From a virus, in the IMG/VR virus record IMGVR_UViG_3300032006_000068, positions 1 to 27,816 of that record: 27,816 bases of DNA. One strand, 5' to 3'. Positions within the stretch are counted from its first letter, which is position 1, and each line of letters starts with the position of its first letter. Of this stretch, positions 11,840 through 20,769 are shown one piece after another. The notes under the pieces are model-generated. The model worked only from the letters and a program-made list of their open reading frames with translations, ran no database searches and was not told where the DNA came from. Both the position numbers and the translations under genes were made by a program.

Positions 11840-14281
11840 CTAATTACCTCCTAATGAAAGGTCAGCTGCACTTGGGTTAACTCTAGTTAACGCGACTTCT
11901 CTAGAGGCCTGCTCGAGGGCGGGGGGGTTGCTAGCTAATCGTGGACCAATATGTATCACCGTGCTGGTGTCCTCTCCAGATAAAGAGTAAGTTATGGCCT
12001 CAACGCTCAAGTCTTCCTTTACGGTGCCTGAGGTCAATTGAACCGTCACGCTTGCACCTGGAGCGAGGTCAGTTGAGTACGACGTAATCGTAGCGCTATC
12101 AACGTTCGGAGTCTTGTACTCCTGTTCCGCAAGGTTATCTAGAACTGTGGTGTCTAGTTTCCATAATCGCCAGTCCCTAATTCTAGTAATTACGCTATGG
12201 GACCCCATCGCTTCGCCGTCACTCCTGAGGCTAGCGCCGAACCAAGAGAGGGATACGTCAACATTATCATAAGCTGCAGTCGCTCCATCAGCTCCAGGCG
12301 TATGCGAACGGGCAGCTCGGTCGCCTACCCACACCCACTTGTCTTTCACGTTAAAGGCCATTGTCGACTGCAGGATGTTCGCCGGTCCATTCGTGCCGGC
12401 TCTTACCTTCGGTATTGCAACGGCACCATTTACCGCATTAGGCGAGTCCGAACCGCCAACATTACTAGCGTTGCCCTGCTCATTGTACAGAGGTTGCTGA
12501 CTCCATCCTCCGACCAGCCATTCGGTACTCGCTAGACCGTCTCCAGTGAGTCCCTGACGGCCTATCGTGACTCCCAACGCTGAACCAGCCATGCTCCTAG
12601 CTTCGCCGCTGACTCCTGATTGAGCCCTTATGTCCGCACTCACGCTCATGGCCGCAAAATCATTAGCCGGAATGGTTGTTCTACCAGCCTTTAGCAACCG
12701 ATAGTTTATGAATTGAGGGAAGCCCCCCTGTTTACGATTTTGAGTGTTGTCTGAGCCCGACATAGCCTGCTTGAAGGCACAGTAGCTGCTAGGATTACCA
12801 TCCCAAATTCTGTCGAGCCTAATCCCAACGGCATTAGCTTGTACAGCATGCATTACGTACCCAGTGAGGGCACTCCAAGGGTCAGACGAACTTGCTTTTG
12901 CAGCAGCAGCGGCCGTCACTATAAAGATACCAGCACCCCGGTCGCTGCTTGCAGTTGCTGAGTCGTTAAACACGAGCACGGCCCCTGAGGGCAGAGCTGT
13001 ATGGGGCGATTTGATAACGAACTGAGTACCCCCCGTATGAGTTCCGCCAGGTACGTATAAGCTCTCGCTAGCGGCTACGGTTGAGTTCGTCTTTAAAAAA
13101 ATTCCATCGTCATCCCATGACCCATCGGCCTGGACGCCTTCGCTGTTATAGGGCTCACTTTCACCACCGGAGCGCCTCGACGTGTTCATGACTAGAGTGC
13201 CCTCGGCAGAGTAGTCACTACCGACGATACCTGATTTCTGCGTATTAGCGTCGAACAGAGGATTAATCACAACCTGCTGGTCAGGTACAGCCAGGGTAAC
13301 GGTCCGCCCGCCGTAGGTGGTGCTCCCGCTAGAACTCGTATGACTTTTCACGTCAGGAGTACGTAAATCAGTAAAGGTCGGGTCGGTAGAAGTGCCGACA
13401 GGGACGGGCAAAATGAACGGAATCCAGCCGTAGTTACCGTCCGCAATAGCCCATCTAACGGACTCTACAACGTCGCTAGAGCTAACGGGTTCGAACTGAA
13501 CTGTGACGGGACTACTGTCAGTACTCGCGTCACCGGAATTAGTTTCAATCAATGGTGTCATCTTGGTTGTTGATTTAGCCTCAATCCTCAACGTCTTAGA
13601 CCCATCAACACCAACAACAAGTGGAACGGTGCTAGTAGAGCCGGCCTTCCTTAACACCTCGAGTAAGGCAAACAGTGAACCAGAGCCCGGATTGATTGGG
13701 CCGCTACTACTCACACCCGAATCAGCAGCCTGAACGGAAATCCCATAGAAGAGCTTTCCGCCGTTTAGAGTGTTATTCCCGATAGCATCATTGATTATCG
13801 TCCTAAAGTCCACTCCGGCATCAACGAGCTGGTTCTGCCCAAGGTCAAAATACCTCAACCCATCAAGCAAAGATAAAACCCTGATTTCTTGTTCTTCTCC
13901 CGTGTACTCGTTCGTGTTTTGCGTGACAGACGCAATACCAGCCCACCTAGCGTATAACTTAGTCGTATCTTCACCAACCCGGGTGCCAGCCCTGTATAGA
14001 CTCAGGACGTCACAAGGCCCAATGTCCAGAGCGGCCTTAAGGTTTCCAGGTGCAACGGCCAGCTGCCCAGCTGTGATACTGCCATCAATAAGTAACCCAT
14101 TAACATCAACGCTGTACTGTATAGCCGAGATTGGGGCATCATTAATTATTGTCCCCCCGAGTTTTACGGAGGAATCGGCAAATGTAAGTGATTCAGTCGC
14201 CGGGATGTTCGTGTAAGCGACCTTATCAGAAGCGTCAGACGCTGATTGAACGCGCAGTAAGTAAGCACTAGTGTTGTTCAC
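11840..14281 (-). CDS. Large tail or baseplate protein, 813 aa
   Basis: Starts at GTG 14281 about ten bases after AGGAGG. The N-terminal 250 residues (VQSASDASDKVAYTNIPATE, DVLSLYRAGTRVGEDTTKLY, GEEQEIRVLSLLDGLRYFDL) look like a tail-hub or baseplate beta domain similar to distal-tail/hub proteins. The rest is Ser/Thr/Gly-rich with beta periodicity and contains an internal region of aromatic-rich strands (WVWVGDRAARS, DWRLWKL) that may be a carbohydrate-binding jelly roll. Coming straight after the tape measure, it probably forms the tail tip. Confidence 0.7.
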   Translation of the reverse strand: MNNTSAYLLRVQSASDASDKVAYTNIPATESLTFADSSVKLGGTIINDAPISAIQYSVDVNGLLIDGSITAGQLAVAPGNLKAALDIGPCDVLSLYRAGTRVGEDTTKLYARWAGIASVTQNTNEYTGEEQEIRVLSLLDGLRYFDLGQNQLVDAGVDFRTIINDAIGNNTLNGGKLFYGISVQAADSGVSSSGPINPGSGSLFALLEVLRKAGSTSTVPLVVGVDGSKTLRIEAKSTTKMTPLIETNSGDASTDSSPVTVQFEPVSSSDVVESVRWAIADGNYGWIPFILPVPVGTSTDPTFTDLRTPDVKSHTSSSGSTTYGGRTVTLAVPDQQVVINPLFDANTQKSGIVGSDYSAEGTLVMNTSRRSGGESEPYNSEGVQADGSWDDDGIFLKTNSTVAASESLYVPGGTHTGGTQFVIKSPHTALPSGAVLVFNDSATASSDRGAGIFIVTAAAAAKASSSDPWSALTGYVMHAVQANAVGIRLDRIWDGNPSSYCAFKQAMSGSDNTQNRKQGGFPQFINYRLLKAGRTTIPANDFAAMSVSADIRAQSGVSGEARSMAGSALGVTIGRQGLTGDGLASTEWLVGGWSQQPLYNEQGNASNVGGSDSPNAVNGAVAIPKVRAGTNGPANILQSTMAFNVKDKWVWVGDRAARSHTPGADGATAAYDNVDVSLSWFGASLRSDGEAMGSHSVITRIRDWRLWKLDTTVLDNLAEQEYKTPNVDSATITSYSTDLAPGASVTVQLTSGTVKEDLSVEAITYSLSGEDTSTVIHIGPRLASNPPALEQASREVALTRVNPSAADLSLGGN

Positions 14282-14304
14282 TTACTCAGCACCTCCTAAG
14301 GCCT

Positions 14305-17271
14305 TCATGACGCCCGCAAGGCATCTGAGGAAGCGAAGTTTCTATGGGATACAGCAGATAAGAGCGTATCGGCCGCAAGCTGTAATGATTGGGACGCTAT
14401 TAGTAGATTCTGACCGCTTTGGATTTGCACAGTCGATAACACAGGTTGCGATGCAGCCCGGCCTACAGTTTGGGCGGAAAGTATTTGAAACTCCTCAGGG
14501 TTCACCGTAGGGTCCTCTGACCAAGGGGTAACAATTCGCTTTCCTTTTGATGCCCTACGTTTCTCCAGAAGGTCCCTCAATCGACGGCGTCTACCGAAAA
14601 TCCTTCCGAAAAATGCTTTAATCACGTTCCAAATCCCGCCAGCTACCGCGCCAACCGCTGGGTGAATCATGTTTCCAACGTGTTGCAGGACATTCACCAC
14701 GTGCTTTTCGAGCCTACCGGCGGCATGCTTAAAGGCACCGGCTACAAGGTTCCCGCCGTTTGTTATGTCGTTCGCTAAGTTATTCAACAAGCCCATGAAT
14801 TCCACATCTTGGTCTATTTTTATCTTCGCACCAAAGACGTTCAATGTATGCACCGGGCTTTCCCTTGTCCCCTCTTCGTCAGTTTCTGGCTCTCCGAATT
14901 CCTCGTTAAGCGCTTTAAGTGCTTGCGTTGCTTGCTGAACCGTACTACCGAAACCACCCAGAGCCATCGTGTAACCCATTTGGGCTATATTGCTTTGCTC
15001 CAGCGTCAGGGCAAGCGCCTCTCGCTGCCGTTGCTCCTTAAACAAAACTTCTTCTTGCAGCTTAGCAGTAGCAATGTCCACCCGCGTGTTAGCCGCAGCC
15101 TCTTCCGCCTCCGTCATTTTGGAACCCATCGTTTCCCACTGGCGCATTGAGTCTTCGAACGCTATTGCGGCCGCTTTCTGCGCGGTAAGGGCTTCCTCCG
15201 CGAGTTTGGCGATATGCTCGTTGCTTGTCGCTATGCCAACCATGCTCGACGGTGTGGCCGCCCCTAAAATCTGTTTCCGAGCTTCCTTCTGCTCCCCAAT
15301 CGCTATATCCCCGCGCCCTGTCGCGCGCAAAAGTATCGGGGCTCGCGCCAGGTTCGCCAAATGCATAACCGCGTCTGCGGCGTCTTCCCCCAGCTTGGTT
15401 ATCCCAGCAGCATGCTGAGCTTCTTTAAGCTGGCCCGCACGCTCTGCGGCTAGTGCTGCCCTGGCATCCTTGAAATCGGCAACTTCCTCAGCTAAATGGT
15501 CTGCACTCATTGCAAGTTTAACTTCAGCCTTGTCTCTCGCCATTTGTGACGAGCTCCTTCTAGGCGGAAGGCCTCCTACCGCTCCTAGCCCCGTGTTGGC
15601 GCCCCATCCGCCCCTCCGCTGGCTTTCGTACTCCATGCTTAAGCCTGCGCGGGGAGTAGCGGGGTGGCTAAATGGTGAGGCCCACCGGTCCCGAGCAAAA
15701 ACGAAGGGATGCCTCTCCTGGCCCGGAGGCGGGGTTCCTCGGACGAGTGGGCCGCCTCCCTCTTCGCCAGCGCCTTCGTCGATTACGGTGGTCAGCTTTG
15801 CCGTTTCAAGGGCGTTAAGCTCTATGACAGTTATGTTGGTTTTTACTTGTCGCTCTAGGTCATCAAGCGCATTTATTAACTTTTCCGATTCCTCAACTTG
15901 CTTAGCAAACCTGCCTTCTTCCTTAGGGCTAAGGTCGTCCTCATATCTGGCTATGGTGTCCTGCATGTCTTTAACCAGGACACTTCTAATTACGGTTAAT
16001 TGGTCGAGAAGTGCCCGCTGCGACCCGGTGGTCTTGTTCCTCGGGTCAGTGGACGCTTCGTATGCGCGCATTAATTCGTTCCCTAGATTTTGCCTGCTCC
16101 TGGCTAGCTCCATGCTCCCCGTGGCTCGAACATTAGAGCCAAAGGAGAGGGGCCCAAAGTCAATTTTGTTTGAAAGCGCCCGTGCTTCTCGAGCGGGGGC
16201 GTTTTGCGCCGCTTCGATGGCGTTGCGGTGGCTTTTCTCGAAAGCATCCCAGCCCGCCAACCCAAGGAGCTTACCTATTGCGTTGCCTACGTTAGCGAGC
16301 ATGCTAAACAAAGGCTTAGCCCAAGTCAACCAAGGGCTATCTAGTAAATCTTGAAAAGCGGTTTTAATGTCGCCCACCGCGTCAGCAACTAGCGTCACTT
16401 TCTCGATTATTCTGGTAGCAAAATTAATCATGCCGGTTATGGTGCTCTCTAGACTAGCGCCGACCGAAATCTTCATCTGGGTAAACGCTTCGGCGAGCCG
16501 CGTGCTAGCTCCACCGTATCCCTCCATGAGTACCGGAACCGCCTCTATTTCGCCAGCTGACTCAGTCATGGTCATGGTCATAGCTGCGGTTGCTTTCTGG
16601 GCGTTAGTTAACTGGTCTACCGTCACTCCAAGTGCTTTGGCTTTGTCGCGGTAAGCTTTACTTAGGTTCGAAGCGATGCCTATTGAATTCAGCATCTGAG
16701 ACTGTTCTGACATAACGGCCTGAGCGACGTTAGAGAAGCCTGAGGCCACGTCGCGTCCGAACGCAAGGCTAGACGCCCCGGCAGCTGTAAGCAAGCCCTC
16801 TACGGCGTTTATGTCCGCTCCGTACCTAAGCAATTGCGTAGCAGCGTCTTCTACTACGCTTGAATGAACATTAAACTTTTCAGATAATCGTTGTACCAGG
16901 TCTTGACCCGCTTTGAGGCCATGGCCACCCACTTCTAACTCTCTGTTGAAGAGCTTAGTGGCGTTAGTAGCAGCGAAGGAGCTTTTGACCAGGCTATCCA
17001 TGGCTTTTACGCCCTGAGTAACCATAACGGCGGCCATTTTTACTAACTGAATGTTAGCGAGTATCAAGACGTTCTTGAAGCTGGCCAACTTTTGCCCAGC
17101 GCCCGCTAGAGGCGTTTTCATGGCGTTCAGCGAATTGCCCGCTATAACAACATTCCTTGATAGCTCTTTCGTGTTATTCGCTACCTTATTGACGACCTTG
17201 GTCGAGGCGTCCATCTTGCGGTTAAAGTCCTGAGTGAGGGCCTCTAGTTTGACGCTGATTTTTTCTGACAT
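14305..17271 (-). CDS. Tail tape measure protein, 988 aa
   Basis: The longest gene and directly downstream of the tail chaperones, as in almost all siphoviruses. Residues 1-60 are helical (VKLEALTQDFNRKMDASTKV), followed by a minor-tail domain (VVEDAATQLLRYGADINAVE, ASSLAFGRDVASGFSNVAQA) typical of tape measure N-termini, then long Ala-rich helices (DSMRQWETMGSKMTEAEEAA). A glycine/alanine hydrophobic patch near residue 880 (HPAVGAVAGGIWNVIKAFFG) is followed by a basic RIFGRRRRLR. By analogy its length sets the tail at roughly 140-150 nm. Its ATG overlaps the chaperone stop (TAATG). Confidence 0.92.
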   Translation of the reverse strand: MSEKISVKLEALTQDFNRKMDASTKVVNKVANNTKELSRNVVIAGNSLNAMKTPLAGAGQKLASFKNVLILANIQLVKMAAVMVTQGVKAMDSLVKSSFAATNATKLFNRELEVGGHGLKAGQDLVQRLSEKFNVHSSVVEDAATQLLRYGADINAVEGLLTAAGASSLAFGRDVASGFSNVAQAVMSEQSQMLNSIGIASNLSKAYRDKAKALGVTVDQLTNAQKATAAMTMTMTESAGEIEAVPVLMEGYGGASTRLAEAFTQMKISVGASLESTITGMINFATRIIEKVTLVADAVGDIKTAFQDLLDSPWLTWAKPLFSMLANVGNAIGKLLGLAGWDAFEKSHRNAIEAAQNAPAREARALSNKIDFGPLSFGSNVRATGSMELARSRQNLGNELMRAYEASTDPRNKTTGSQRALLDQLTVIRSVLVKDMQDTIARYEDDLSPKEEGRFAKQVEESEKLINALDDLERQVKTNITVIELNALETAKLTTVIDEGAGEEGGGPLVRGTPPPGQERHPFVFARDRWASPFSHPATPRAGLSMEYESQRRGGWGANTGLGAVGGLPPRRSSSQMARDKAEVKLAMSADHLAEEVADFKDARAALAAERAGQLKEAQHAAGITKLGEDAADAVMHLANLARAPILLRATGRGDIAIGEQKEARKQILGAATPSSMVGIATSNEHIAKLAEEALTAQKAAAIAFEDSMRQWETMGSKMTEAEEAAANTRVDIATAKLQEEVLFKEQRQREALALTLEQSNIAQMGYTMALGGFGSTVQQATQALKALNEEFGEPETDEEGTRESPVHTLNVFGAKIKIDQDVEFMGLLNNLANDITNGGNLVAGAFKHAAGRLEKHVVNVLQHVGNMIHPAVGAVAGGIWNVIKAFFGRIFGRRRRLRDLLEKRRASKGKRIVTPWSEDPTVNPEEFQILSAQTVGRAASQPVLSTVQIQSGQNLLIASQSLQLAADTLLSAVSHRNFASSDALRAS

Positions 17272-17573
17272 TAGCTAGACTCCTCTCGTGCCGCAGCGAT
17301 ACCGCGCAATTTGGCGGCCAGAGCACTCGTGCTCTTCGCTTCCTTGGGCTTCTTTTTGTCCTCCAGGAATGGGTATATATCTTTGGCCTGAAGGGTTGTG
17401 CTGCCTCGTTTTGAGTTTACGTTATACAGAGCAGCTATCAAGCTCCCCGAGAAAAAGAAATCCCGCTTATACCGCTCGGTCCAGGCCGTATATATAGCCT
17501 GGAATTCCGACACGTCAGCCAGCCAGAACGAGGCGGGCGATTGTCCAAACTCAGCCACCCACATCCCGAACAT
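17271..17573 (-). CDS. Tail assembly chaperone T part (reached by -1 frameshift)
   Basis: The separate ATG at 17573 gives 100 residues (MFGMWVAEFGQSPASFWLAD onward), but the frame is open upstream without a stop to the slippery heptamer at 17648-17654. It therefore most likely forms the C-terminal part of a G-T fusion of about 220 residues, as in lambda gpGT. The ribosome site before 17573 is weak (GAAGAG very close to ATG), which favours the fusion as the main product. It folds with G to chaperone the tape measure. Confidence 0.82.
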   Translation of the reverse strand: MFGMWVAEFGQSPASFWLADVSEFQAIYTAWTERYKRDFFFSGSLIAALYNVNSKRGSTTLQAKDIYPFLEDKKKPKEAKSTSALAAKLRGIAAAREESS

Positions 17574-17584
17574 CTCTTCTAGTT

Positions 17585-17932
17585 CTAGGGGTTCGCCACT
17601 TCCTTCGTCTTCTTCTTGGGTTCCTCCTCTGGTGGGGAGGCCTCCAAGTTTCCCAGGCAGATTTCTGTGACCGTGTCTAGGACGCTTTCATAATTCGTAA
17701 AGTCGATATTTTGCGCCCACCACGCGACAGGCGGATTTTCCCCTGCCTTCTCTGCTTTACCTCCGCCAGCCATATGCCAGAGCAAGAGGGGTAGATGCTC
17801 AACGTCCGTTAGGACCTCCTGGAGTCTATCCATGCTTCCAATTCCCGTGGCTCTCTTAAATTGAGTCATGACCCAGAAGTTGAAGACCAAATCTACGTCT
17901 CTATCGTTGAGTTTGATGTTGCCTACTGCCAT
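17585..17932 (-). CDS. Tail assembly chaperone G
   Basis: The 115-residue protein (NIKLNDRDVDLVFNFWVMTQ and FKRATGIGSMDRLQEVLTDV) lies between major tail protein and tape measure and matches the G-type chaperone plan: a globular helical N-terminus and a charged C-terminal tail (EEEPKKKTKEVANP). A minority of ribosomes shift at 17654-17648 to make the G-T fusion. The genes are separated from the major tail gene by a terminator at 17949-17982. Confidence 0.86.
   Translation of the reverse strand: MAVGNIKLNDRDVDLVFNFWVMTQFKRATGIGSMDRLQEVLTDVEHLPLLLWHMAGGGKAEKAGENPPVAWWAQNIDFTNYESVLDTVTEICLGNLEASPPEEEPKKKTKEVANP
17648..17654 (-). promoter_or_regulatory. Programmed -1 frameshift slippery site G GGA AAC
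   Basis: On the minus strand the heptamer GGGAAAC reads in the zero frame as G GGA AAC, with codons starting at 17653 and 17650. This is the X XXY YYZ pattern of lambda (G GGA AAG). After a -1 slip the frame reads CTT GGA GGC CTC and continues without a stop to 17271. The shifted protein would have 95 plus 125 residues. Confidence 0.85.
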
Positions 17933-17948
17933 AATTCCTCACCCTTTC

Positions 17949-17982
17949 TAAAAAATAGGTGCGCCAGCGTGACCAGCGCACC
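17949..17982 (-). terminator. Terminator after major tail protein gene
   Basis: GGTGCGC (17958-17964) pairs with GCGCACC (17976-17982) around an 11-base loop, and the minus-strand transcript then reads TATTTTTTA. It lies 11 bases beyond the major tail stop and probably gives excess major tail protein relative to the chaperones and tape measure. Confidence 0.78.
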
Positions 17983-17993
17983 AAAAGACTAGC

Positions 17994-18434
17994 TTAGGCC
18001 TCGTCGGTTATTGTGAAGTTGCCCGATACTTTGACGGTCAGAGTCATATCTAAAAGACCATCAAACGGCCCTGACAAAGAACTGCCAGTCGTGAGTCCGT
18101 CGAATTCTATCGCGAATTTGGTCGTGGAAGCGGATTTGAACGGTAATTGAATCCGGAAAGCATGGATTTTTCTGAGGTTAGTTATTTTCCAGAAGTTTAG
18201 CTGAGTATCATCGTCCGCCTCTGCCCTACAGGTAAGCGTAACATCACCGCCATCGTACATACCTGGCACATGAGTACGACTCGTGGTTCCGTGAGCTGTG
18301 GTCTCCAGGGCATCAATAACCGGGTTCGGTCCACTCAAATCAGTAAGCTCGCCTAAGGTTACGTAGGTAGGTGTGGCAGAAACGATTTTGGAGAAGTCGT
18401 ATCCGACTATAATGCCATTAGCAAATTGTCCCAT
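17994..18434 (-). CDS. Major tail protein
   Basis: The 146-residue protein (YVTLGELTDLSGPNPVIDAL, THGTTSRTHVPGMYDGGDVT-like GMYDGGDVTLTCRAE, DGLLDMTLTVKVSGNFTI) shows the usual tube-protein plan: a beta-sandwich with a central GDV strand pair and a TLTVKVSG-type final strand. It is the first gene after the tail terminator gene and ends at a strong terminator, as expected for an abundant tube subunit. Confidence 0.85.
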   Translation of the reverse strand: MGQFANGIIVGYDFSKIVSATPTYVTLGELTDLSGPNPVIDALETTAHGTTSRTHVPGMYDGGDVTLTCRAEADDDTQLNFWKITNLRKIHAFRIQLPFKSASTTKFAIEFDGLTTGSSLSGPFDGLLDMTLTVKVSGNFTITDEA

Positions 18435-18466
18435 AATTTTGTTTCCTCGCTTTCTATTAAGTTAAA

Positions 18467-18904
18467 TTAAGTTTCATTAAGCATCAAGTTATATCGAGTA
18501 ATAGCGCGATGAAGCACGTTCCCCTCGGGACTTTCATCCCTAAGGGTTCGCGTCTCCAAACGCCTGAGAATCACGGTTGAATAGCCGGTGACGCTAAAAC
18601 TGGGCGGGTCTCCCACCCTATCGATTAGGACGTCAACCGCGCGAGCTATGCCCTTGCAGTCCTTCCGTCCTTCTGATTTTGTCCACACGTCAATAGTGAG
18701 GTCAGTACTAGTGCCAGGTGTTGAATGGCTATCAAACGGGATATCAACGTCATCCCCGATGAGTACATACGGATAAGCGGTACCAGGGGGCGCTAGGTCA
18801 TACACAGGGACGTTACTAGAGTCCCACGTAACGTTTCCATTCAACGCCGCGAATATAGCGGCTTGAACGCTGTTTAAGCTGTTTTCTGAACGTACGGCCA
18901 TCAC
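18467..18904 (-). CDS. Tail terminator or tail completion protein, DUF3168-like
   Basis: The 145 residues carry SVQAAIFAALNGNVTWDSSN, PPGTAYPYVLIGDDVDIPFD, LTIDVWTKSEGRKDCKGIAR and a late LHRAITRYNLMLNE. This order (xVxxAIxxxL, YPYVxIG, LTIDVWS, RxxMxYxL) is that of DUF3168 tail terminator proteins which cap the tail tube. Start ATG 18904 or 18901 cannot be separated. Confidence 0.88.
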   Translation of the reverse strand: MMAVRSENSLNSVQAAIFAALNGNVTWDSSNVPVYDLAPPGTAYPYVLIGDDVDIPFDSHSTPGTSTDLTIDVWTKSEGRKDCKGIARAVDVLIDRVGDPPSFSVTGYSTVILRRLETRTLRDESPEGNVLHRAITRYNLMLNET

Positions 18905-19446
18905 TGCCTCCTTAATGCTCGGCGTAAGGCCTTAATGCCTTCAGGCACTAAGTCTCTCCGAGCCGTTGCTACATGTGGAAAAAAGAAATCGTTAGCAGCG
19001 ATACCTACGCGGCTTATCTGGAGCGCTATGGGAAACACTGCCTCCTCAGGGATGCCCTTCGCTCGACACCACGCAGATATCGAATCTAAAGGCGGCAGTT
19101 TTCCGGGTCCAGGTCGGTGGACATACCCAGTTTCCCGCATGTAATCCCGAGCTAATGGGTGGTGAGGTGAGGATAGCCCTTTGGATTTAGTGCCAAAGAG
19201 GACGAAAGGAGAGTAATCAACTCCTATCCTTATTTCGCCTGCGTATCCATCGCGTTGGGGTTTCCCCCTGTACGTGATGCTTCCCGCTAGTTCGCGAGTT
19301 GCTCCACGTGGTGCCCCACTCCTAGCTCTGGTTGCCGTGCGCTCGCCGAGCATGTCAACGGTGCGGGCCAAAACTTCGGCCGTGGTCCTCTTGACATCAA
19401 CCAGGAAATTTAGGTTACCCTTAACGGTCGCCTTAATGCGGGCCAC
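18901..19446 (-). CDS. Head-tail joining/tail completion protein, HK97 gp10-like
   Basis: 181 residues beginning with MARIKATVKGNLNFLVDVKR, followed by ATRARSGAPRGATRELAGSI, IRIGVDYSPFVLFGTKSKGL and a C-terminal ARRDLVPEGIKALRRAL. Short basic proteins with TGxLxxSI, Y-x-x-xxxxGTK and a terminal helix at this position are HK97 gp10-type proteins. They act between head closure and tail terminator. Confidence 0.82.
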   Translation of the reverse strand: MARIKATVKGNLNFLVDVKRTTAEVLARTVDMLGERTATRARSGAPRGATRELAGSITYRGKPQRDGYAGEIRIGVDYSPFVLFGTKSKGLSSPHHPLARDYMRETGYVHRPGPGKLPPLDSISAWCRAKGIPEEAVFPIALQISRVGIAANDFFFPHVATARRDLVPEGIKALRRALRRQ

Positions 19447-19447
19447 G

Positions 19448-19819
19448 TTATTCCGTCGCTACCCTGGACTCCATGCAGTCGATTTCTAGGAGCACGTTCA
19501 TTTCCCCCGGATTACCCACGCCGCTGATGCTGAACTGCCTATCCTGACCGCCCGGGTCTATCACTAGGACCGCGTCAGCGAGCCCAGAAGACAGCTTCGA
19601 TTGGACTAGAGTGTCATACTCCGTAACAAAAGTATGGGTCGCTCTAGCTTGCTCCTGGCCCGCAACTAACCCCTGCCACGCTCTACGTGAATTGAGTAAA
19701 CCCGAAACGGTTTTTACGGTTGACATCGTATAAGTCCAACCGCCCTGACCATCCGTAGTGCGGCTCTTAGTTCGAACAGCCGCTACAGTGCGCCGCTGAG
19801 TTGGTGGGATGGGCATCAT
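19448..19819 (-). CDS. Head closure protein
   Basis: 123 residues with VAAVRTKSRTTDGQGGWTYT, VSGLLNSRRAWQGLVAGQEQ, THTFVTEYDTLV and VLVIDPGGQDRQFSISGVGN. The pattern (VxxxxxxxDxxGGxxxxW, ARVxxxxGxE, THxxxxRY, IxxGxRxFxIxGV) is that of SPP1 gp16-like stoppers. Its start overlaps the connector stop (ATGA). Confidence 0.85.
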   Translation of the reverse strand: MMPIPPTQRRTVAAVRTKSRTTDGQGGWTYTMSTVKTVSGLLNSRRAWQGLVAGQEQARATHTFVTEYDTLVQSKLSSGLADAVLVIDPGGQDRQFSISGVGNPGEMNVLLEIDCMESRVATE

Positions 19820-20250
19820 AGGACGACCTCCACGCTCAACGAACCAACCCTATCGTTAGTGGTCGACCTTATTTTTTCGTCAATCCAACGGTTAGCAGAA
19901 ATGATAGCGTTCGCTATTTCGGAAGCGTTCCTGTTCGTCTGACGGTAGCCACTAAAGCCGTAACTATCAGCGTATGAAGGGCGCGACCGAATAATTCTCG
20001 CTGCGGCTCGGTGGGGAAAATAATAGTACGTGTCATCCCCACCTTCGCTGGCCTTATCCTGAACCCGTGTTCCCTCCAGAAAAACGTTAATTTCTTCGTC
20101 CTGGAGGCTTTGAGACGGATAATTAGATGCTGCGTCCGGCTTGTCTTCCAACAGAAAACGCACGTACGCTAGGGCAAAGAGAGGCCGATGAGCGGCATTG
20201 CTCGTATTAGGGTTGTAGGCTAAGTGAGTCGTGTTGTACGTTCTGGCCAC
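19816..20250 (-). CDS. Head-tail connector (adaptor) protein
   Basis: The 144 residues are mainly alpha-helical (LFALAYVRFLLEDKPDAA, SLQDEEINVFLEGTRVQD, AAARIIRSRPSYADSYGFSG, ASEIANAIISANRWIDEKIR), with LLEDxP and QDEEIxxFL motifs common in adaptor proteins of the HK97 gp6/SPP1 gp15 type. The position between capsid and head-closure genes agrees. Confidence 0.8.
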   Translation of the reverse strand: MARTYNTTHLAYNPNTSNAAHRPLFALAYVRFLLEDKPDAASNYPSQSLQDEEINVFLEGTRVQDKASEGGDDTYYYFPHRAAARIIRSRPSYADSYGFSGYRQTNRNASEIANAIISANRWIDEKIRSTTNDRVGSLSVEVVL

Positions 20251-20269
20251 TAAGGACCCCCCAATCTAT

Positions 20270-20740
20270 TTAAAAAGGTGTTAAATCCCCGTCGTCATCC
20301 GCCTTTTTCTTGGTGGATTTCTTCGAGGATTTAGGTTTCACAGGTTTAGCCCGAATCCTAACGGGCTTACCACCAACCATCTCCCACTTACCCTCCTGCA
20401 AGACGTAGTGGTCTACAGGACCCGCCTCCCCATTAACTGTGCCTTGAGGCCAATTGTGGGAATCGATAGAATAATGGCGCTTAGGACCGTCTCCAGGCAC
20501 GGCACGGTGCTGCATAGACTCAGCGTGATACACGACGTCCAATTCGGACTCTAGCACCCAAACGCTAGCCCCCTCTTGTAACGTGCTTTCGCCGTCTTTC
20601 ACGGCTTCATAGCGTGGGTTCGGGACAACTGCACGCTGAGTTATCACTTCGCCGTTAATAACGCGCTCGGCGTTACCCATCACAAACCTAGTGATGTGCT
20701 CTAGCGGCATGTTTCCAGTCGTATCCTTAATGGTTGGCAT
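20270..20740 (-). CDS. Head-region hypothetical protein with Lys-rich tail
   Basis: 156 residues, placed between the major capsid gene and the connectors. The body is beta-type (VVPNPRYEAVKDGESTLQEG, ASVWVLESELDVVY) and the C-terminus is strongly basic then acidic (KPKSSKKSTKKKADDDGDL). The position suits a head decoration, head-fibre or capsid-binding protein, but no family is recognised. Confidence 0.62.
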   Translation of the reverse strand: MPTIKDTTGNMPLEHITRFVMGNAERVINGEVITQRAVVPNPRYEAVKDGESTLQEGASVWVLESELDVVYHAESMQHRAVPGDGPKRHYSIDSHNWPQGTVNGEAGPVDHYVLQEGKWEMVGGKPVRIRAKPVKPKSSKKSTKKKADDDGDLTPF

Positions 20741-20769
20741 AAAACCTCACCTTTCTATTAATTAAATCC

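Noticed and set aside
15470-16354. 294-codon plus-strand open frame
   Set aside because: It lies wholly inside the tape measure gene on the other strand, has a low-complexity Ser/Leu-rich sequence and no ribosome site; a shadow of codon bias.
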